From Anaerolineae bacterium (GTDB lineage Bacteria > Chloroflexota > Anaerolineae > UBA4142 > SHND01), in assembly GCA_020851635.1 (NCBI GenBank), contig JADZCJ010000115.1:1-51585 (forward strand): 51,585 bases of DNA, in the 5' to 3' direction. The first letter of the stretch is position 1. Each line of letters begins with the position of its first letter. The notes under the pieces are model-generated. The model made no database searches. It saw nothing but the letters and a program-made list of their open reading frames with translations, and was not told the DNA's origin. This document shows, piece after piece, positions 1 to 9,282 of this stretch. The translations under genes were made by a program, and so were the position numbers.

Positions 1-28
1 CAAGTCGCGGTGTGCTATACTTTGTCAT
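1..28 (-). CDS. 5' end of an unidentified gene, cut by the window edge
   Basis: On the minus strand an ATG at 26-28 is preceded by a strong GGAGG six bases upstream and opens a frame that reads MTKYSTPRL before the window ends. Only nine codons are visible, so no function can be given. It would be transcribed divergently from the LacI regulator, with 29-133 as the shared upstream region. The call rests entirely on the ribosome binding site and start codon. Confidence 0.4.
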
Positions 29-133
29 GACCTTCCTCCAGTTCTGTTTGGGTGTGACAACCACAAGCATAACCGAAGAAGGTCACTTTGTTTCATCTCG
101 TTTCGGACTTTGTGCCAGCCCTAGAGAGACCCC

Positions 134-201
134 TTGAATATCTTGACAAGGTGGTCTATAATATCATTTAGGCGAACGTTCGCCCGAACGTTCGCCTAAA
201 T
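134..201 (+). promoter_or_regulatory. Promoter and tandem palindromic operator of the LacI-family gene
   Basis: A -35 TTGAAT (134-139) and a -10 TATAAT (157-162) are separated by 17 bases. Immediately downstream, 166-201 is an inverted repeat with 17-base arms and a two-base centre. It contains two adjacent palindromes built on CGAACGTTCG, the first extending to GGCGAACGTTCGCC (171-184). A central CpG is typical of LacI-family operators. The repeat covers the expected transcription start, so repressor binding should block the promoter. Autoregulation of the gene at 231 and control of the sugar operon behind it are inferred. Confidence 0.85.
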
Positions 202-230
202 GCCAAAACCGGGCTTGCCTCCAATAGAGT

Positions 231-1292
231 ATGACTGACCGGGTTACCCTCAAAGATGTCGCGGCACGCGCCCAAGTGAGCTATCAGACCGTCTCCAAGG
301 TCCTCAACCGACAGACGCGTGTCTCAACTGCCACTGAAAAGCGCATCCACGATGCGGTGCGCGCCCTGGGCTACACGCCCGATCAGCGCGCCCGTAATCT
401 GCGCGCCCAGCGGAGCTATATGCTCGGTTATTCGTGGCGTCCCGATTCTCCAAACCAGGTCAACCCGATCCTGGACTTGTTCATGCACAGCATGGTGGCA
501 GCGGCGGATGCGGTAGGATACCATATTCTGCCCTTTCCACATCCTGACCCTGAGGACCATATTGACAAGTATCGCGATTTGATTCGAACGGGGCGCGTTG
601 ATGGGTTTGTTCTTTCGAGCGTCGAGTACCAAGATTCACGGATCCGCTTTTTGCAGCGCGAAAAATTTCCCTTTGTGGCTTTTGGCGGGGTGGCAGAGCC
701 AAGCGCAATGTATGTGGATGTGGACGGCACGGAAGGAATGCGGCTGGCAACCGCACATTTGATCGCGCAGGGACATACGCGGATTGCCGCGCTCGGGTGG
801 CCCAAGGAATCGCGTGTGGGTGAACTGCGGCTCGCCGGCTATGTGCGCGCGATGCGCGGCGCCAAGCTGCCGGTTCGGGCGCGGTGGGTCGCACGCGGGA
901 CCGGCTCGGTCGAGACAGGTTACCAAGCCACCCAACACTGGCTGCAAGGCGGCGAGCGCACACGTCCGACCGCCATCGTCGCGGTCACCGATGTTTTAGC
1001 CATTGGCGCGATGCGCGCGATTCAGGAAAGCGGGCTGCGCGTCGGCGCGGATATCGGAGTCACCGGCTTTGACGATACGCCGCTCGCACAATATTTGACC
1101 CCCGGTCTTTCTTCGGTCCGCCAGCCGATTTGGCAAGCAGGACAGAATGTTATTGATTTGTTGGTGCATTGTCTTGAGCAAGAACCTCTTGCGCAAACCC
1201 GCGTCGTCCTTAACCCCGAACTCGTGATTCGCCCGTCTTCGCTCCTTCACGCCGACAACACATCTGAAATAGCGATAACACATAACGAATAG
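231..1292 (+). CDS. LacI-family transcriptional regulator
   Basis: The protein has 353 residues, the usual length for a LacI/GalR repressor. Residues 5-58 form the DNA-binding helix-turn-helix plus hinge helix (VTLKDVAARAQVSYQTVSKV, then RARNLR). Residues from about 63 form the periplasmic-binding-protein-like effector domain, with family landmarks GHTRIAALG, VTDVLAIGAM and GVTGFDDTPLAQYLTP. It lies behind a palindromic operator and directly before a sugar ABC importer and a disaccharide phosphorylase, so the inducer is probably a glucoside or its breakdown product. No strong Shine-Dalgarno sequence precedes the ATG. It could act as repressor or activator; the operator position favours repression. 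Confidence 0.93.
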   Translation: MTDRVTLKDVAARAQVSYQTVSKVLNRQTRVSTATEKRIHDAVRALGYTPDQRARNLRAQRSYMLGYSWRPDSPNQVNPILDLFMHSMVAAADAVGYHILPFPHPDPEDHIDKYRDLIRTGRVDGFVLSSVEYQDSRIRFLQREKFPFVAFGGVAEPSAMYVDVDGTEGMRLATAHLIAQGHTRIAALGWPKESRVGELRLAGYVRAMRGAKLPVRARWVARGTGSVETGYQATQHWLQGGERTRPTAIVAVTDVLAIGAMRAIQESGLRVGADIGVTGFDDTPLAQYLTPGLSSVRQPIWQAGQNVIDLLVHCLEQEPLAQTRVVLNPELVIRPSSLLHADNTSEIAITHNE

Positions 1293-1486
1293 TTTCATTT
1301 GCGATCGCTTCAGACCGAGCTGTATTCGCCGGACTCGCATTCTTGTTGAAAGGAGGTGTTTAGGGATTGTGTCCGTTTTCCATTCGCATGTCGTGCAATG
1401 CAGGTGTTGCATTCACACTTGAGATTCCAGATCGTGGGTTCGAGTCAATTGATTGCGCCCAGCGATGGGCGTAGGAGGAACCAGTA

Positions 1487-2776
1487 ATGAACAAGCGAAT
1501 ATTTTTTCTGCTCACCGCGCTGCTTGTAGTAACTCTTGCCAGCGCATGTGCCCCCGTATCCCCGGCAACCACCGCACCCGCAGCGACTACAGCCCCGCCC
1601 GCGGCAACTACGGCCCCGCCGGAGCCGACCGCGGCGACGAGCGCCGGTGCGACCAATTTGCAGCTGCTCGGATGGTCCGCTTCGGATGTCGAGAATGAAA
1701 CCTTGAAACAAGTGATCGCCGACTTTAATACCGCGCACCCACAATACAACGCCTCGTTTGAAGCATCGCCAAACTATGACCAATCGCTTCAAACCGCGCT
1801 CGCCGGTGGCGCGCCGCCGGACGTGTTTTATGTGGATAGTCTCAAGTTTCCCGATCTGATCAAGAACGATGTGCTTGCGGTCCCGCCGGATGGAATTCAG
1901 AATCCCGATGACTTTTATCCGTCGCTGCGCGCAGCGTTCACAGCCAATGGCACGTTCTACTGCCCGCCCAAGGACTTTTCGACGCTGGCGTTGATCTATA
2001 ACAAGAGCATGTTTGAAAAGGCGGGGGTCGAGGTCCCGACCACGTGGGATGAACTAAAAGCGGCGGCTGAAAAGTTGACCGACGCAAGCGCCGGAACCTA
2101 CGGACTCTCGCTCTCGGCGGATGCGGCGCGTTGGCTCGCGTTTTTGTATCAGGCGGGCGGCGTGGTAGTGGGTCCAGATGGCAAGATGAACATTGACACA
2201 CCCGAAGCCAAAGCTGCGCTGGATTACTATACCGGTCTCTTGGTTGACGGTTCAGCTGTGACTCCCGACAAGGTTGATTCGGGCTGGAACGGGGAAGCTT
2301 TTGGCAAGGCAAAAGTAGCGATGGTGGTCGAAGGCAACTGGATCGTACCGTATCTCAAGAATGATTTTCCCGATGTAGATTTCGGGATTGCCGAGTTACC
2401 CGCCGGACCCGCGGGCAAAGCGACCATGGCGTTTACCGTCTGCTATGGCGTGCCCAAGAACGCCGCACATCCCGAAGCTTCGTGGACTCTGGTCAACTCG
2501 CTGACCGATGAGGCGGGGATGAAAAAGTGGACCGACCTGGGTCTTGCCATGCCGACTCGCAAATCGCTGCGCGAGGGCTGGGTCAAGGAATTTCCCGAGC
2601 TCACGGTGTTTTTGGACGGCGCCGATTATTCGCATCCCTGGCAGTTTGCGCCGGGCTTTACCGTCGTGACCGATGCAATCAACAAGGGGATTCAAGAGAT
2701 CGCCGCCGGACAAGCCACCTCGGAATCGGTGCTCAAGACTGTTCAGAGCGCCGGTCAAGATGTGCTAGGACAATAA
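1487..2776 (+). CDS. Sugar ABC transporter substrate-binding lipoprotein
   Basis: This is a 429-residue family 1 extracellular solute-binding protein. An N-terminal signal sequence ends in the lipobox-like LASAC with the lipidated cysteine at residue 21. An Ala/Thr/Pro-rich linker follows (about residues 22-55), then the two-lobed binding fold. The start is fixed by AGGAGG at 1473-1478, eight bases before the ATG. It should capture an oligosaccharide outside the membrane and deliver it to the two permeases encoded next. No ATPase gene is present here, so a shared MsmX/UgpC-like ATPase elsewhere is likely. Substrate is inferred from the phosphorylase in the same operon: a glucose disaccharide. 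Confidence 0.93.
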   Translation: MNKRIFFLLTALLVVTLASACAPVSPATTAPAATTAPPAATTAPPEPTAATSAGATNLQLLGWSASDVENETLKQVIADFNTAHPQYNASFEASPNYDQSLQTALAGGAPPDVFYVDSLKFPDLIKNDVLAVPPDGIQNPDDFYPSLRAAFTANGTFYCPPKDFSTLALIYNKSMFEKAGVEVPTTWDELKAAAEKLTDASAGTYGLSLSADAARWLAFLYQAGGVVVGPDGKMNIDTPEAKAALDYYTGLLVDGSAVTPDKVDSGWNGEAFGKAKVAMVVEGNWIVPYLKNDFPDVDFGIAELPAGPAGKATMAFTVCYGVPKNAAHPEASWTLVNSLTDEAGMKKWTDLGLAMPTRKSLREGWVKEFPELTVFLDGADYSHPWQFAPGFTVVTDAINKGIQEIAAGQATSESVLKTVQSAGQDVLGQ

Positions 2777-2826
2777 AAATAATTCAGACTGGCAGCGCAG
2801 GTCGCCCGCCGGTCTATCTCTCCTCC

Positions 2827-2870
2827 GTGGGGCAAGTGGCGCGAGCGCAAGCTTGCTCTATTTGCCCCAC
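2827..2870. other. Intercistronic hairpin between binding protein and permease
   Basis: Perfect nine-base arms GTGGGGCAA (2827-2835) and TTGCCCCAC (2862-2870) enclose a second small palindrome, GCAAGCTTGC. There is no T-run, so it is not a standard terminator. In many sugar ABC operons such a structure stabilises the upstream message and keeps binding-protein levels above permease levels; that role is inferred here from position. Confidence 0.6.
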
Positions 2871-2932
2871 CCTTCCGTTGGCAAAAGCGGTCTCGACGAC
2901 GCACACCTTTGCCTCTTTGACTGGAGGTTGCG

Positions 2933-3970
2933 ATGGCAACGACCCACATTGCAGGGCAACGACGACAGGAGCTTGTGGCGGGCTATTCGTTTGTCGGACC
3001 GGCTCTCCTCATCCTGCTCATCTTTTTGTTTATTCCCATGTTCTTTACGCTGTGGATGAGTTTTCGTGATTGGGGCGGCATTTCGCCCCCCGCCAACTCG
3101 ACGCCCATCGGCCTAGAGTGGTATCAAAAATTATTGTTCGAGGACAATATCCGTCGCAGCGAATTTTTCCTGGCGTTCAAAAACACTTTTTATTATGCGG
3201 TGGGTGTCGTGCCCATACAAACGGCGCTTGCGCTGCTCCTCGCCGTGATCGCAAATTCCGCCTTGCTGCGGTTCAAGGGTTTCTTTCGCACGACTTTTTA
3301 TTTTCCTTCCATCACCTCGTCGGTCGCCATCGGTTTGATCTTTTTGTGGATCTATCAGAGCGGCGGCATCCTCAATCAGACCATCAAGTTCTTTTTTCCG
3401 GATTATAAAAATATCAGCTGGATGAACGATCCATCGGGGTTGATTCACAATACGCTCGGCTTGTTTGGTCTGAATATTCGGACGGCGCCGTCGTGGTTGA
3501 CCGAAACGAATGTTCTCAGCTTGACGCTGTGGCAGTGGATCAGCGGACCGAGCGTGACCATGAGCGCGTTAATGATGCTGGTGATTTGGACCACCGCGGG
3601 CACCATGATGCTGGTCTTTCTCGCCGCGCTGCAAGATGTTCCGCGCCCCATGTACGAAGCCGCCGCAGTGGACGGTGCCACAGGATGGGACCAGTTCTGG
3701 AATATTACGGTGCCGATGCTTCGCCCCACCATCTTTTTTGTCGTCACGCTCGGACTCATCGGCACATTTCAGGTGTTTGACCAAATGTATGTCATGACCT
3801 CGGGCGGTCCCGCGGGCACCACCATCTCGCTCGCATATCTGATTTATCGCGCCGGGTTCAAGGATGCCCAGATGGGTATGGCATCCGCCATCTCGGTCCT
3901 GCTGTTTATCATTATTTTTGTCGCAACGCTGATTCAGCGCCGCGTCTTTGGCGATCGCGCCCAAACATAG
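2933..3970 (+). CDS. Sugar ABC transporter permease (MalF type)
   Basis: The 345-residue integral membrane protein has about six hydrophobic segments, the first near residues 18-40. The ABC-ATPase contact loop (EAA motif) reads EAAAVDGATGWDQFWNITVP from residue 242. The start follows GGAGG by five bases. It pairs with the MalG-type permease at 4006 to form the channel. The 155-base gap from the binding protein contains the 2827-2870 hairpin, and the next gene starts 35 bases on. Family assignment is firm; the sugar is inferred from operon context. Confidence 0.93.
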   Translation: MATTHIAGQRRQELVAGYSFVGPALLILLIFLFIPMFFTLWMSFRDWGGISPPANSTPIGLEWYQKLLFEDNIRRSEFFLAFKNTFYYAVGVVPIQTALALLLAVIANSALLRFKGFFRTTFYFPSITSSVAIGLIFLWIYQSGGILNQTIKFFFPDYKNISWMNDPSGLIHNTLGLFGLNIRTAPSWLTETNVLSLTLWQWISGPSVTMSALMMLVIWTTAGTMMLVFLAALQDVPRPMYEAAAVDGATGWDQFWNITVPMLRPTIFFVVTLGLIGTFQVFDQMYVMTSGGPAGTTISLAYLIYRAGFKDAQMGMASAISVLLFIIIFVATLIQRRVFGDRAQT

Positions 3971-4005
3971 TTTACATTTCTCGACCCGACTCGGAGGAAA
4001 AGAGT

Positions 4006-4905
4006 ATGGCAGAACGTGTCGAAACCTTGAATATGCCAAAACGCCGGACGGGCGGTGCGCCGCAATGGGTGGACGCGCTCTTGACGCTGCTGCGCTATAT
4101 CATCTTGTTTGGCTTTGCGATCCTTTTTATCGCGCCCTTTATCTTTGCAATCGCCAATTCCTTCAAGACCGCGCCGCAGATCGCATCCGCGCCGTTGACG
4201 CTCATACCCAATCCCTTTACGCTGGAAAATTACAGAAAACTGACCCAGGGCGCTGCCAATGTGCCGTTGTGGACGCTGAACAGCATCATCTTTGCGGTTT
4301 CGGTCACGCTTGCGCGCGTCTTTTTGTGCTCGCTCGCGGGGTATGCGCTGGCGCGCATCCATTTTCCCGGTCGAAATTTCATCTTTCTCGCCGTACTCGC
4401 GACCATGATGATTCCCGGCGTCGTGCTGCTCATCCCGCGCTTTATCATCCTCAAACAGTTGGGCTTGTTAGCCACCTATCCGGGAGGGATTTTGCCGATC
4501 GTCGTTGATGCGTTTGGGATTTTCCTGATGAAACAATTTTTTGAATCGGTGCCCGGCGAGATCGAAGAAGCGGCGCGCATTGACGGCGCCACGCCTTTTC
4601 AAATATTCTCGCGCGTCGCGCTGCCGATGGCGACCGCCCCCTTGATCGCGCTCTCGATTTTGGCGTTTCAGGGGACATGGAACGAACTGCAGCACTTTCT
4701 CATTGCGCTTGGACCGACGGCGCGCGATTTGTGGCCCCTCACGCTGGGGCTGGCAACGCTGCGCGGCGCAGGCGTCGGACAGCAGTTGGACTTTGGGCTT
4801 TTTCTAGCCGGGTCGCTCCTGATGACTCTGCCGATGGCTCTCGTCTTTATCGTCTTTCAACGATACTTTGTCGAGAGTTCCAGCCATGCTGCGGTAAAGG
4901 GGTAG
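4006..4905 (+). CDS. Sugar ABC transporter permease (MalG type)
   Basis: This 299-residue carbohydrate-uptake permease has about six transmembrane segments and a cytoplasmic EAA loop (EEAARIDGATPFQIFSRVAL, beginning near residue 187). A GGAGGAAAAGAG stretch just upstream supports the ATG. It forms the second half of the permease heterodimer with the 2933-3970 product. The following phosphorylase gene starts four bases after its stop, so transport and intracellular cleavage are tightly coupled in one transcript. Confidence 0.93.
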   Translation: MAERVETLNMPKRRTGGAPQWVDALLTLLRYIILFGFAILFIAPFIFAIANSFKTAPQIASAPLTLIPNPFTLENYRKLTQGAANVPLWTLNSIIFAVSVTLARVFLCSLAGYALARIHFPGRNFIFLAVLATMMIPGVVLLIPRFIILKQLGLLATYPGGILPIVVDAFGIFLMKQFFESVPGEIEEAARIDGATPFQIFSRVALPMATAPLIALSILAFQGTWNELQHFLIALGPTARDLWPLTLGLATLRGAGVGQQLDFGLFLAGSLLMTLPMALVFIVFQRYFVESSSHAAVKG

Positions 4906-4909
4906 GATC

Positions 4910-7804
4910 ATGACGGGCTGGAGCATCACCGAGACACAATTCGATTCAAAAAAACAGCATCATCACGAGACGATTTTTACAATCGGGAACGGGTATCTGT
5001 CCACACGCGGGGCATTTGAGGAAGGGTATCCGGGTGATCGCCGCGCGACCTTTATGCATGGAGTTTTCGACGCCGCACCATTGGTTGTGACCGAACTGGC
5101 AAATGCGCCGGATTGGCTGGCTTTGGAGATTTTGCTGAACGGCGAACGATTCACGCTGGACCGGGGGCGAGTGATTGCATTCGAACGTGTGCTCGACCTG
5201 CGGACCGGCGTTTTGACGCGGCGCGTCGAATGGGAGTCGCCTTTTGGCGCGCGCGCGACCTTGCTCCTGGAACGTTTTACATCGCTTGCTTCAACCCACA
5301 GCATGTTTTTGCGCGCCAGTGTGACCCCCGAAACACCCGGCACGGTCGAAATGCGCGCGGCGCTGAACGGGAACGCCATTAACGATGGGGCACAGGGCGA
5401 AAAACTCGTGCATTGGGACTGGCAAGCCCAGGGAGAGCGTGAGGGAAACGTTTATTTGCAGACGCGCACGTTCCGGTCGCACATCGAACTCGGCGCGGCG
5501 ATGCGTCTGATGACTGCCGCGGGACGCGAGAGCGCGCGCGAATTTTGGGATGTGCGGAACGAGCCAACAATCATGCTGCGTATTCCGGTCGCGGCGGGAG
5601 AGACCATCACGGTCGAAAAACACGTCTCGTACTATACCTCGCGCGACATGAAGGATGGCGATGACAAAACAGCGATGCCGGTCGAATATGCGCTGCAAGA
5701 GGTGACCACGCACACGAATTGGCAGGATGCGTATGTCGCGAACGCGGCGGCTTGGGACCGAGAATGGGAACGCACGGATGTGGTGATCGAGGGGGATGCA
5801 GAGGCACAGCTCGCCATCCGCTTTAATCTGTTTCAGTTGTTGATCGCCGCGCCGCGCCACGATGACCGCGTCAATATCGGCGCAAAAACCCTGTCCGGGT
5901 TTGGGTATCGCGGGCACGCCTTTTGGGATACCGAGATTTTCATGCTCCCGCTCTTTATCTATACCGCGCCGCACATTGCAAAGAACCTGCTCAACTATCG
6001 CTATCGGCTGCTGGATGCCGCCCGCGCCAAGGCAAAAGCAAACGGGTTTGAGGGAGCGCAGTTCCCCTGGGAGAGTGCGGATACAGGGGAGGAGGTGACG
6101 CCGACATGGCTGCCGCATCCCACTGACCGCGCCAAACTAGTCCGCATTTGGACAGGCGACATTGAGTTGCATATTTCGGCGGACATTGCGTATGCGGCGC
6201 ATCAATATTGGGTCGCCACAGCGGACGACGAGTGGATGATTTCCAAAGGGTCCGAACTGGTCCTCGACACTGCCAAATTTTGGGTTTCTCGCGCCGAATG
6301 GAACAGTCAAGCGTCGCGTTACGAATACAACGACGTGATCGGGCCCGACGAATATCACGAGCATGTAAACAACAACTATTACACAAATCGCCTCGCGCAG
6401 TGGAACATTCAAACCGCGCTGGAGATTCTGGAATGGTTGAGGGCGCGCGCCCCCGACAGAGCCGCCGAGCTGGTGACACGGTTAGAGCTGGACAGCGCGC
6501 GTCTTGATAAATGGCGAAATGTCTCCGCCGGGATGTATCTGCCCGCCCTGCCGGATGGGCTGCTCTTGCAATTTGAGGACTATATGCAGCGTCGAGAGGT
6601 GGACCTGGCTGCGATGGAACCGCGCACGATTTCGGTGCAGCAGCATTTCGGGATTGAGGGCACAAACGAGACGCAGGCGCTCAAACAGCCGGATGTCTTG
6701 ATGCTGATGTATCTGCTCAAGAACGAATACTCGGGCGCGCAGGTGCGGTTGAATTATGATTTCTATACCCCGCGCACCGACCACACGTTTGGCTCGTCGT
6801 TGGGACCGTCCATTCAGGCGATCATGGCTTGCCGCGTGGGCAAACCGGATGACGCTTATGAACATTTTATCCGCGCGCTGCGCGCAGACCTGTATGATGT
6901 GCGCGGGAACGCAAACGACGGCATTCATGCCGCGTCCGCGGGCGGCACCTGGCAAGCTGTTGTCTTTGGTTTTGGCGGTCTGAACGTGACACATGACGGC
7001 TGGACCGTGCAACCCCAATTGCCCAAATACTGGCGGCGGCTCAAGTTCAGGTTCTTTTATCACGGCGAGCAGCAGCAAATCGAGTTGACGAACCGCGCGG
7101 CGGGGGAAACTGCCGGAGCAAAGGCGCAGCTGCGCGGCGTGATTTTCGACCTCGACGGGGTCATTACAGATACCGCCGAGTATCATTATCGCGGCTGGAA
7201 ACGACTTGCGGATGAGAACGGTTGGGCGTTTGATCGCGCTAAAAATGATGCGCTGCGCGGCGTGGCGCGGCGCGAATCTTTGATGCTGATTTTGGGTGAA
7301 CGCGCTGGGGAATACAGCGAGCCACAAATCCAGGAATTCATGGCGCGCAAAAATAACTATTACCTCGAACTGATCCGCGAGATTACGCCTCGCGATTTGC
7401 TGCCGGGCGCTCGAGAGTTGTTGGAGGAAATTCGAGCGGCGGGGGTCAAGGTGGCGCTGGGGTCTGCGAGCAAGAACGCGCGCGAGGTGTTGGGGCGTCT
7501 TGGGATTGGCGAGCTGTTTGACGCGGTCGCGGACGGGCACAGCGTCGAACGGCAAAAACCCGCGCCCGACCTGTTTTTACATGCGGCGGCGCAGCTCGGT
7601 TTGGGTCCCGGCGAATGTATCGTCGTCGAAGATGCCGAAGCGGGGATTCAAGCTGCGCGCGTCGGCGGCTTTGTCGCCGTGGGACTGGGTCCCGTCTCAC
7701 GCTTTAGCGGCGCGGACGCGGTATTTCCAGGGCTCGAGGGCGTGCACTATGCCGACCTGCTGAAGACATTCAACACTCACACCTTGTATAACACATCCAT
7801 ATAG
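4910..7804 (+). CDS. GH65 disaccharide phosphorylase fused to beta-phosphoglucomutase
   Basis: This 964-residue protein has two enzymes. Residues 1 to about 735 are a glycoside hydrolase family 65 phosphorylase (maltose, trehalose, kojibiose or nigerose type). The conserved [16 protein letters not shown] carries the likely general acid Glu481. Residues from about 742 are a HAD-superfamily beta-phosphoglucomutase: [10 protein letters not shown] with nucleophile Asp747 and acid/base Asp749, then [15 protein letters not shown] and [11 protein letters not shown]. Together they would convert an imported disaccharide plus phosphate to glucose and beta-glucose 1-phosphate, then to glucose 6-phosphate. 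These are more often two adjacent genes. The linkage specificity cannot be read from sequence alone. The 3' end overlaps the convergent lyase gene by 28 bases. Confidence 0.92.
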   Translation: MTGWSITETQFDSKKQHHHETIFTIGNGYLSTRGAFEEGYPGDRRATFMHGVFDAAPLVVTELANAPDWLALEILLNGERFTLDRGRVIAFERVLDLRTGVLTRRVEWESPFGARATLLLERFTSLASTHSMFLRASVTPETPGTVEMRAALNGNAINDGAQGEKLVHWDWQAQGEREGNVYLQTRTFRSHIELGAAMRLMTAAGRESAREFWDVRNEPTIMLRIPVAAGETITVEKHVSYYTSRDMKDGDDKTAMPVEYALQEVTTHTNWQDAYVANAAAWDREWERTDVVIEGDAEAQLAIRFNLFQLLIAAPRHDDRVNIGAKTLSGFGYRGHAFWDTEIFMLPLFIYTAPHIAKNLLNYRYRLLDAARAKAKANGFEGAQFPWESADTGEEVTPTWLPHPTDRAKLVRIWTGDIELHISADIAYAAHQYWVATADDEWMISKGSELVLDTAKFWVSRAEWNSQASRYEYNDVIGPDEYHEHVNNNYYTNRLAQWNIQTALEILEWLRARAPDRAAELVTRLELDSARLDKWRNVSAGMYLPALPDGLLLQFEDYMQRREVDLAAMEPRTISVQQHFGIEGTNETQALKQPDVLMLMYLLKNEYSGAQVRLNYDFYTPRTDHTFGSSLGPSIQAIMACRVGKPDDAYEHFIRALRADLYDVRGNANDGIHAASAGGTWQAVVFGFGGLNVTHDGWTVQPQLPKYWRRLKFRFFYHGEQQQIELTNRAAGETAGAKAQLRGVIFDLDGVITDTAEYHYRGWKRLADENGWAFDRAKNDALRGVARRESLMLILGERAGEYSEPQIQEFMARKNNYYLELIREITPRDLLPGARELLEEIRAAGVKVALGSASKNAREVLGRLGIGELFDAVADGHSVERQKPAPDLFLHAAAQLGLGPGECIVVEDAEAGIQAARVGGFVAVGLGPVSRFSGADAVFPGLEGVHYADLLKTFNTHTLYNTSI

Positions 7805-9282
7805 CGTTTGAGCAAATCGCTCACCACTCCGCGCAGCGGCAGATTGGCTGCCAGACCATAGACCGGCGCCATTTCGCCCTTGTCTTCCGGGTGTGTCTTG
7901 ACATGGTCCACCGCCTCCCGCAGGTCTGCGCCAAACCGTTCTGCAACCCCCGGCTCGGTATGACGCAGAGTTACGGCAAGATGCACCGCCGAAGGTTTGT
8001 GCAAGCCATTCAAGCTCCATTTGCGCCGCGTCATGAAATCCATCACTCGATAGATATCGAGCGTGTCAGAGGCGAATGCAATCACCCACCAGGGGTCCCC
8101 TAAAATCCGCAGTTCGGGGATGCTGCGGATTTCTGTTTTGATCGCGCTCGCCGTCTCTAGAATCCGGCGGGTGGCGTCGAGATATCCTTGTTCTCCAAGC
8201 GAGACCATTGCCGCCCAACAGGCGGCGCTCAATGCGCCGGGTCGGCTCCCCGCAAAGGTGGGCGAGAAATAGAGCCCTCCGGGCCATTCGGTCGCAGTAT
8301 AGTATTGATAGTGCCTCAGCTCGGACCCGCGATACAGCACGACAGAACTCCCCTTGGGGGCGTAACCATACTTGTGAGTATCGGCGGACATCGAAGTCAC
8401 TCCCGGCAGGCGAAAATCAAAGGGGGGGACGGGGTACCCCAACTGTTCGGCAAACGGTAAAACGAATCCGCCCAAACACGCGTCGGTATGAAAGCCAACT
8501 CGATGTGCGCGCGCCAGTTCGGACAGCGGCTCGATGGGATCAATCACACCATGCGGAAATGAGGGCGCGCTGCCAACAATCACGACCGTATTTTCGGTGA
8601 GGGCGCGCTCCGCCGCCGCCGCATCGGCGCGATAATCGTCCCCGACAGGAATGTGAATTTGTTTGATATTGAAATATTGTGCTGCCTTGTCGAACGCGGC
8701 ATGCGCCGTGACGGGGACGATCATTTCCGGGTCCCGGATTCCGCGCCGGCTGCGCGCATAGTCACGATATGTTTTCATCGCGAGCAAGATGCTCTCGGTC
8801 CCGCCGGATGAAACCGTCCCGCAAATCTCGTTGTTGTTTTGCGCCCCAAACAAGCTCGCAGTCATCGAGACAATTTCGGCTTCGAACTTGCTGGTCGAGG
8901 GAAAAACATCCGAATGGAGCGGGTTGCTCTGCGAGTTGAGTGCGTAAACGCGGTTCAGAAAATCAATGTAACTCGGATCGCCGTGATAGACGGCGCCCGA
9001 CACGAATCCCGATTCCCACCGCGTGCGCTCGTGCGCCTGCATGCGCTCCATCGCAGAGATGATTTCCTCACGCGGGATTCCGGCTTGGGGCAGCTGCGCG
9101 TGTGCGGCAAATTCGTTCCGATAGGGCTTGAGCGACGGTTCCAGGTCGCGCAACATGCTCGCATATTCAGCTTCCATGCGCCCCTGTACGCCCGGCACTG
9201 CTTGGAGTGTTTTCTCTGCCGCCGCCATAATGCGGGGGTTCACCCGGCGCAACCGCTTGAATATAGAGTCAGTAATTCCCAT
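7777..9282 (-). CDS. Sphingosine-1-phosphate-lyase-like PLP enzyme (group II decarboxylase fold)
   Basis: About 501 residues. The PLP-lysine signature [16 protein letters not shown] is the form typical of sphingosine-1-phosphate lyases; the lysine is residue 304 from the start used here. [21 protein letters not shown] is the cofactor-phosphate region. An ATG nine codons upstream (9309) is possible, but only the ATG at 9282 has a good ribosome site (GGGAGG, five bases away). The gene overlaps the end of the kinase gene by 14 bases, so the two are co-translated. Family members either decarboxylate amino acids or cleave phosphorylated amino alcohols by retro-aldol reaction. Lyase activity on the kinase product is inferred. 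There is no obvious N-terminal membrane anchor, unlike the eukaryotic lyases. Confidence 0.85.
   Translation of the reverse strand: MGITDSIFKRLRRVNPRIMAAAEKTLQAVPGVQGRMEAEYASMLRDLEPSLKPYRNEFAAHAQLPQAGIPREEIISAMERMQAHERTRWESGFVSGAVYHGDPSYIDFLNRVYALNSQSNPLHSDVFPSTSKFEAEIVSMTASLFGAQNNNEICGTVSSGGTESILLAMKTYRDYARSRRGIRDPEMIVPVTAHAAFDKAAQYFNIKQIHIPVGDDYRADAAAAERALTENTVVIVGSAPSFPHGVIDPIEPLSELARAHRVGFHTDACLGGFVLPFAEQLGYPVPPFDFRLPGVTSMSADTHKYGYAPKGSSVVLYRGSELRHYQYYTATEWPGGLYFSPTFAGSRPGALSAACWAAMVSLGEQGYLDATRRILETASAIKTEIRSIPELRILGDPWWVIAFASDTLDIYRVMDFMTRRKWSLNGLHKPSAVHLAVTLRHTEPGVAERFGADLREAVDHVKTHPEDKGEMAPVYGLAANLPLRGVVSDLLKRYMDVLYKV

Noticed and set aside
1436-1451. GGGTTCGAGTC, resembling a tRNA T-arm
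   Set aside because: The flanking bases cannot pair as a T-stem, and no anticodon or acceptor stem fits around it.
5291-6118. Long minus-strand open frame inside the phosphorylase gene
   Set aside because: Arg/Cys-rich composition and complete overlap with a well-conserved enzyme mark it as a shadow frame.
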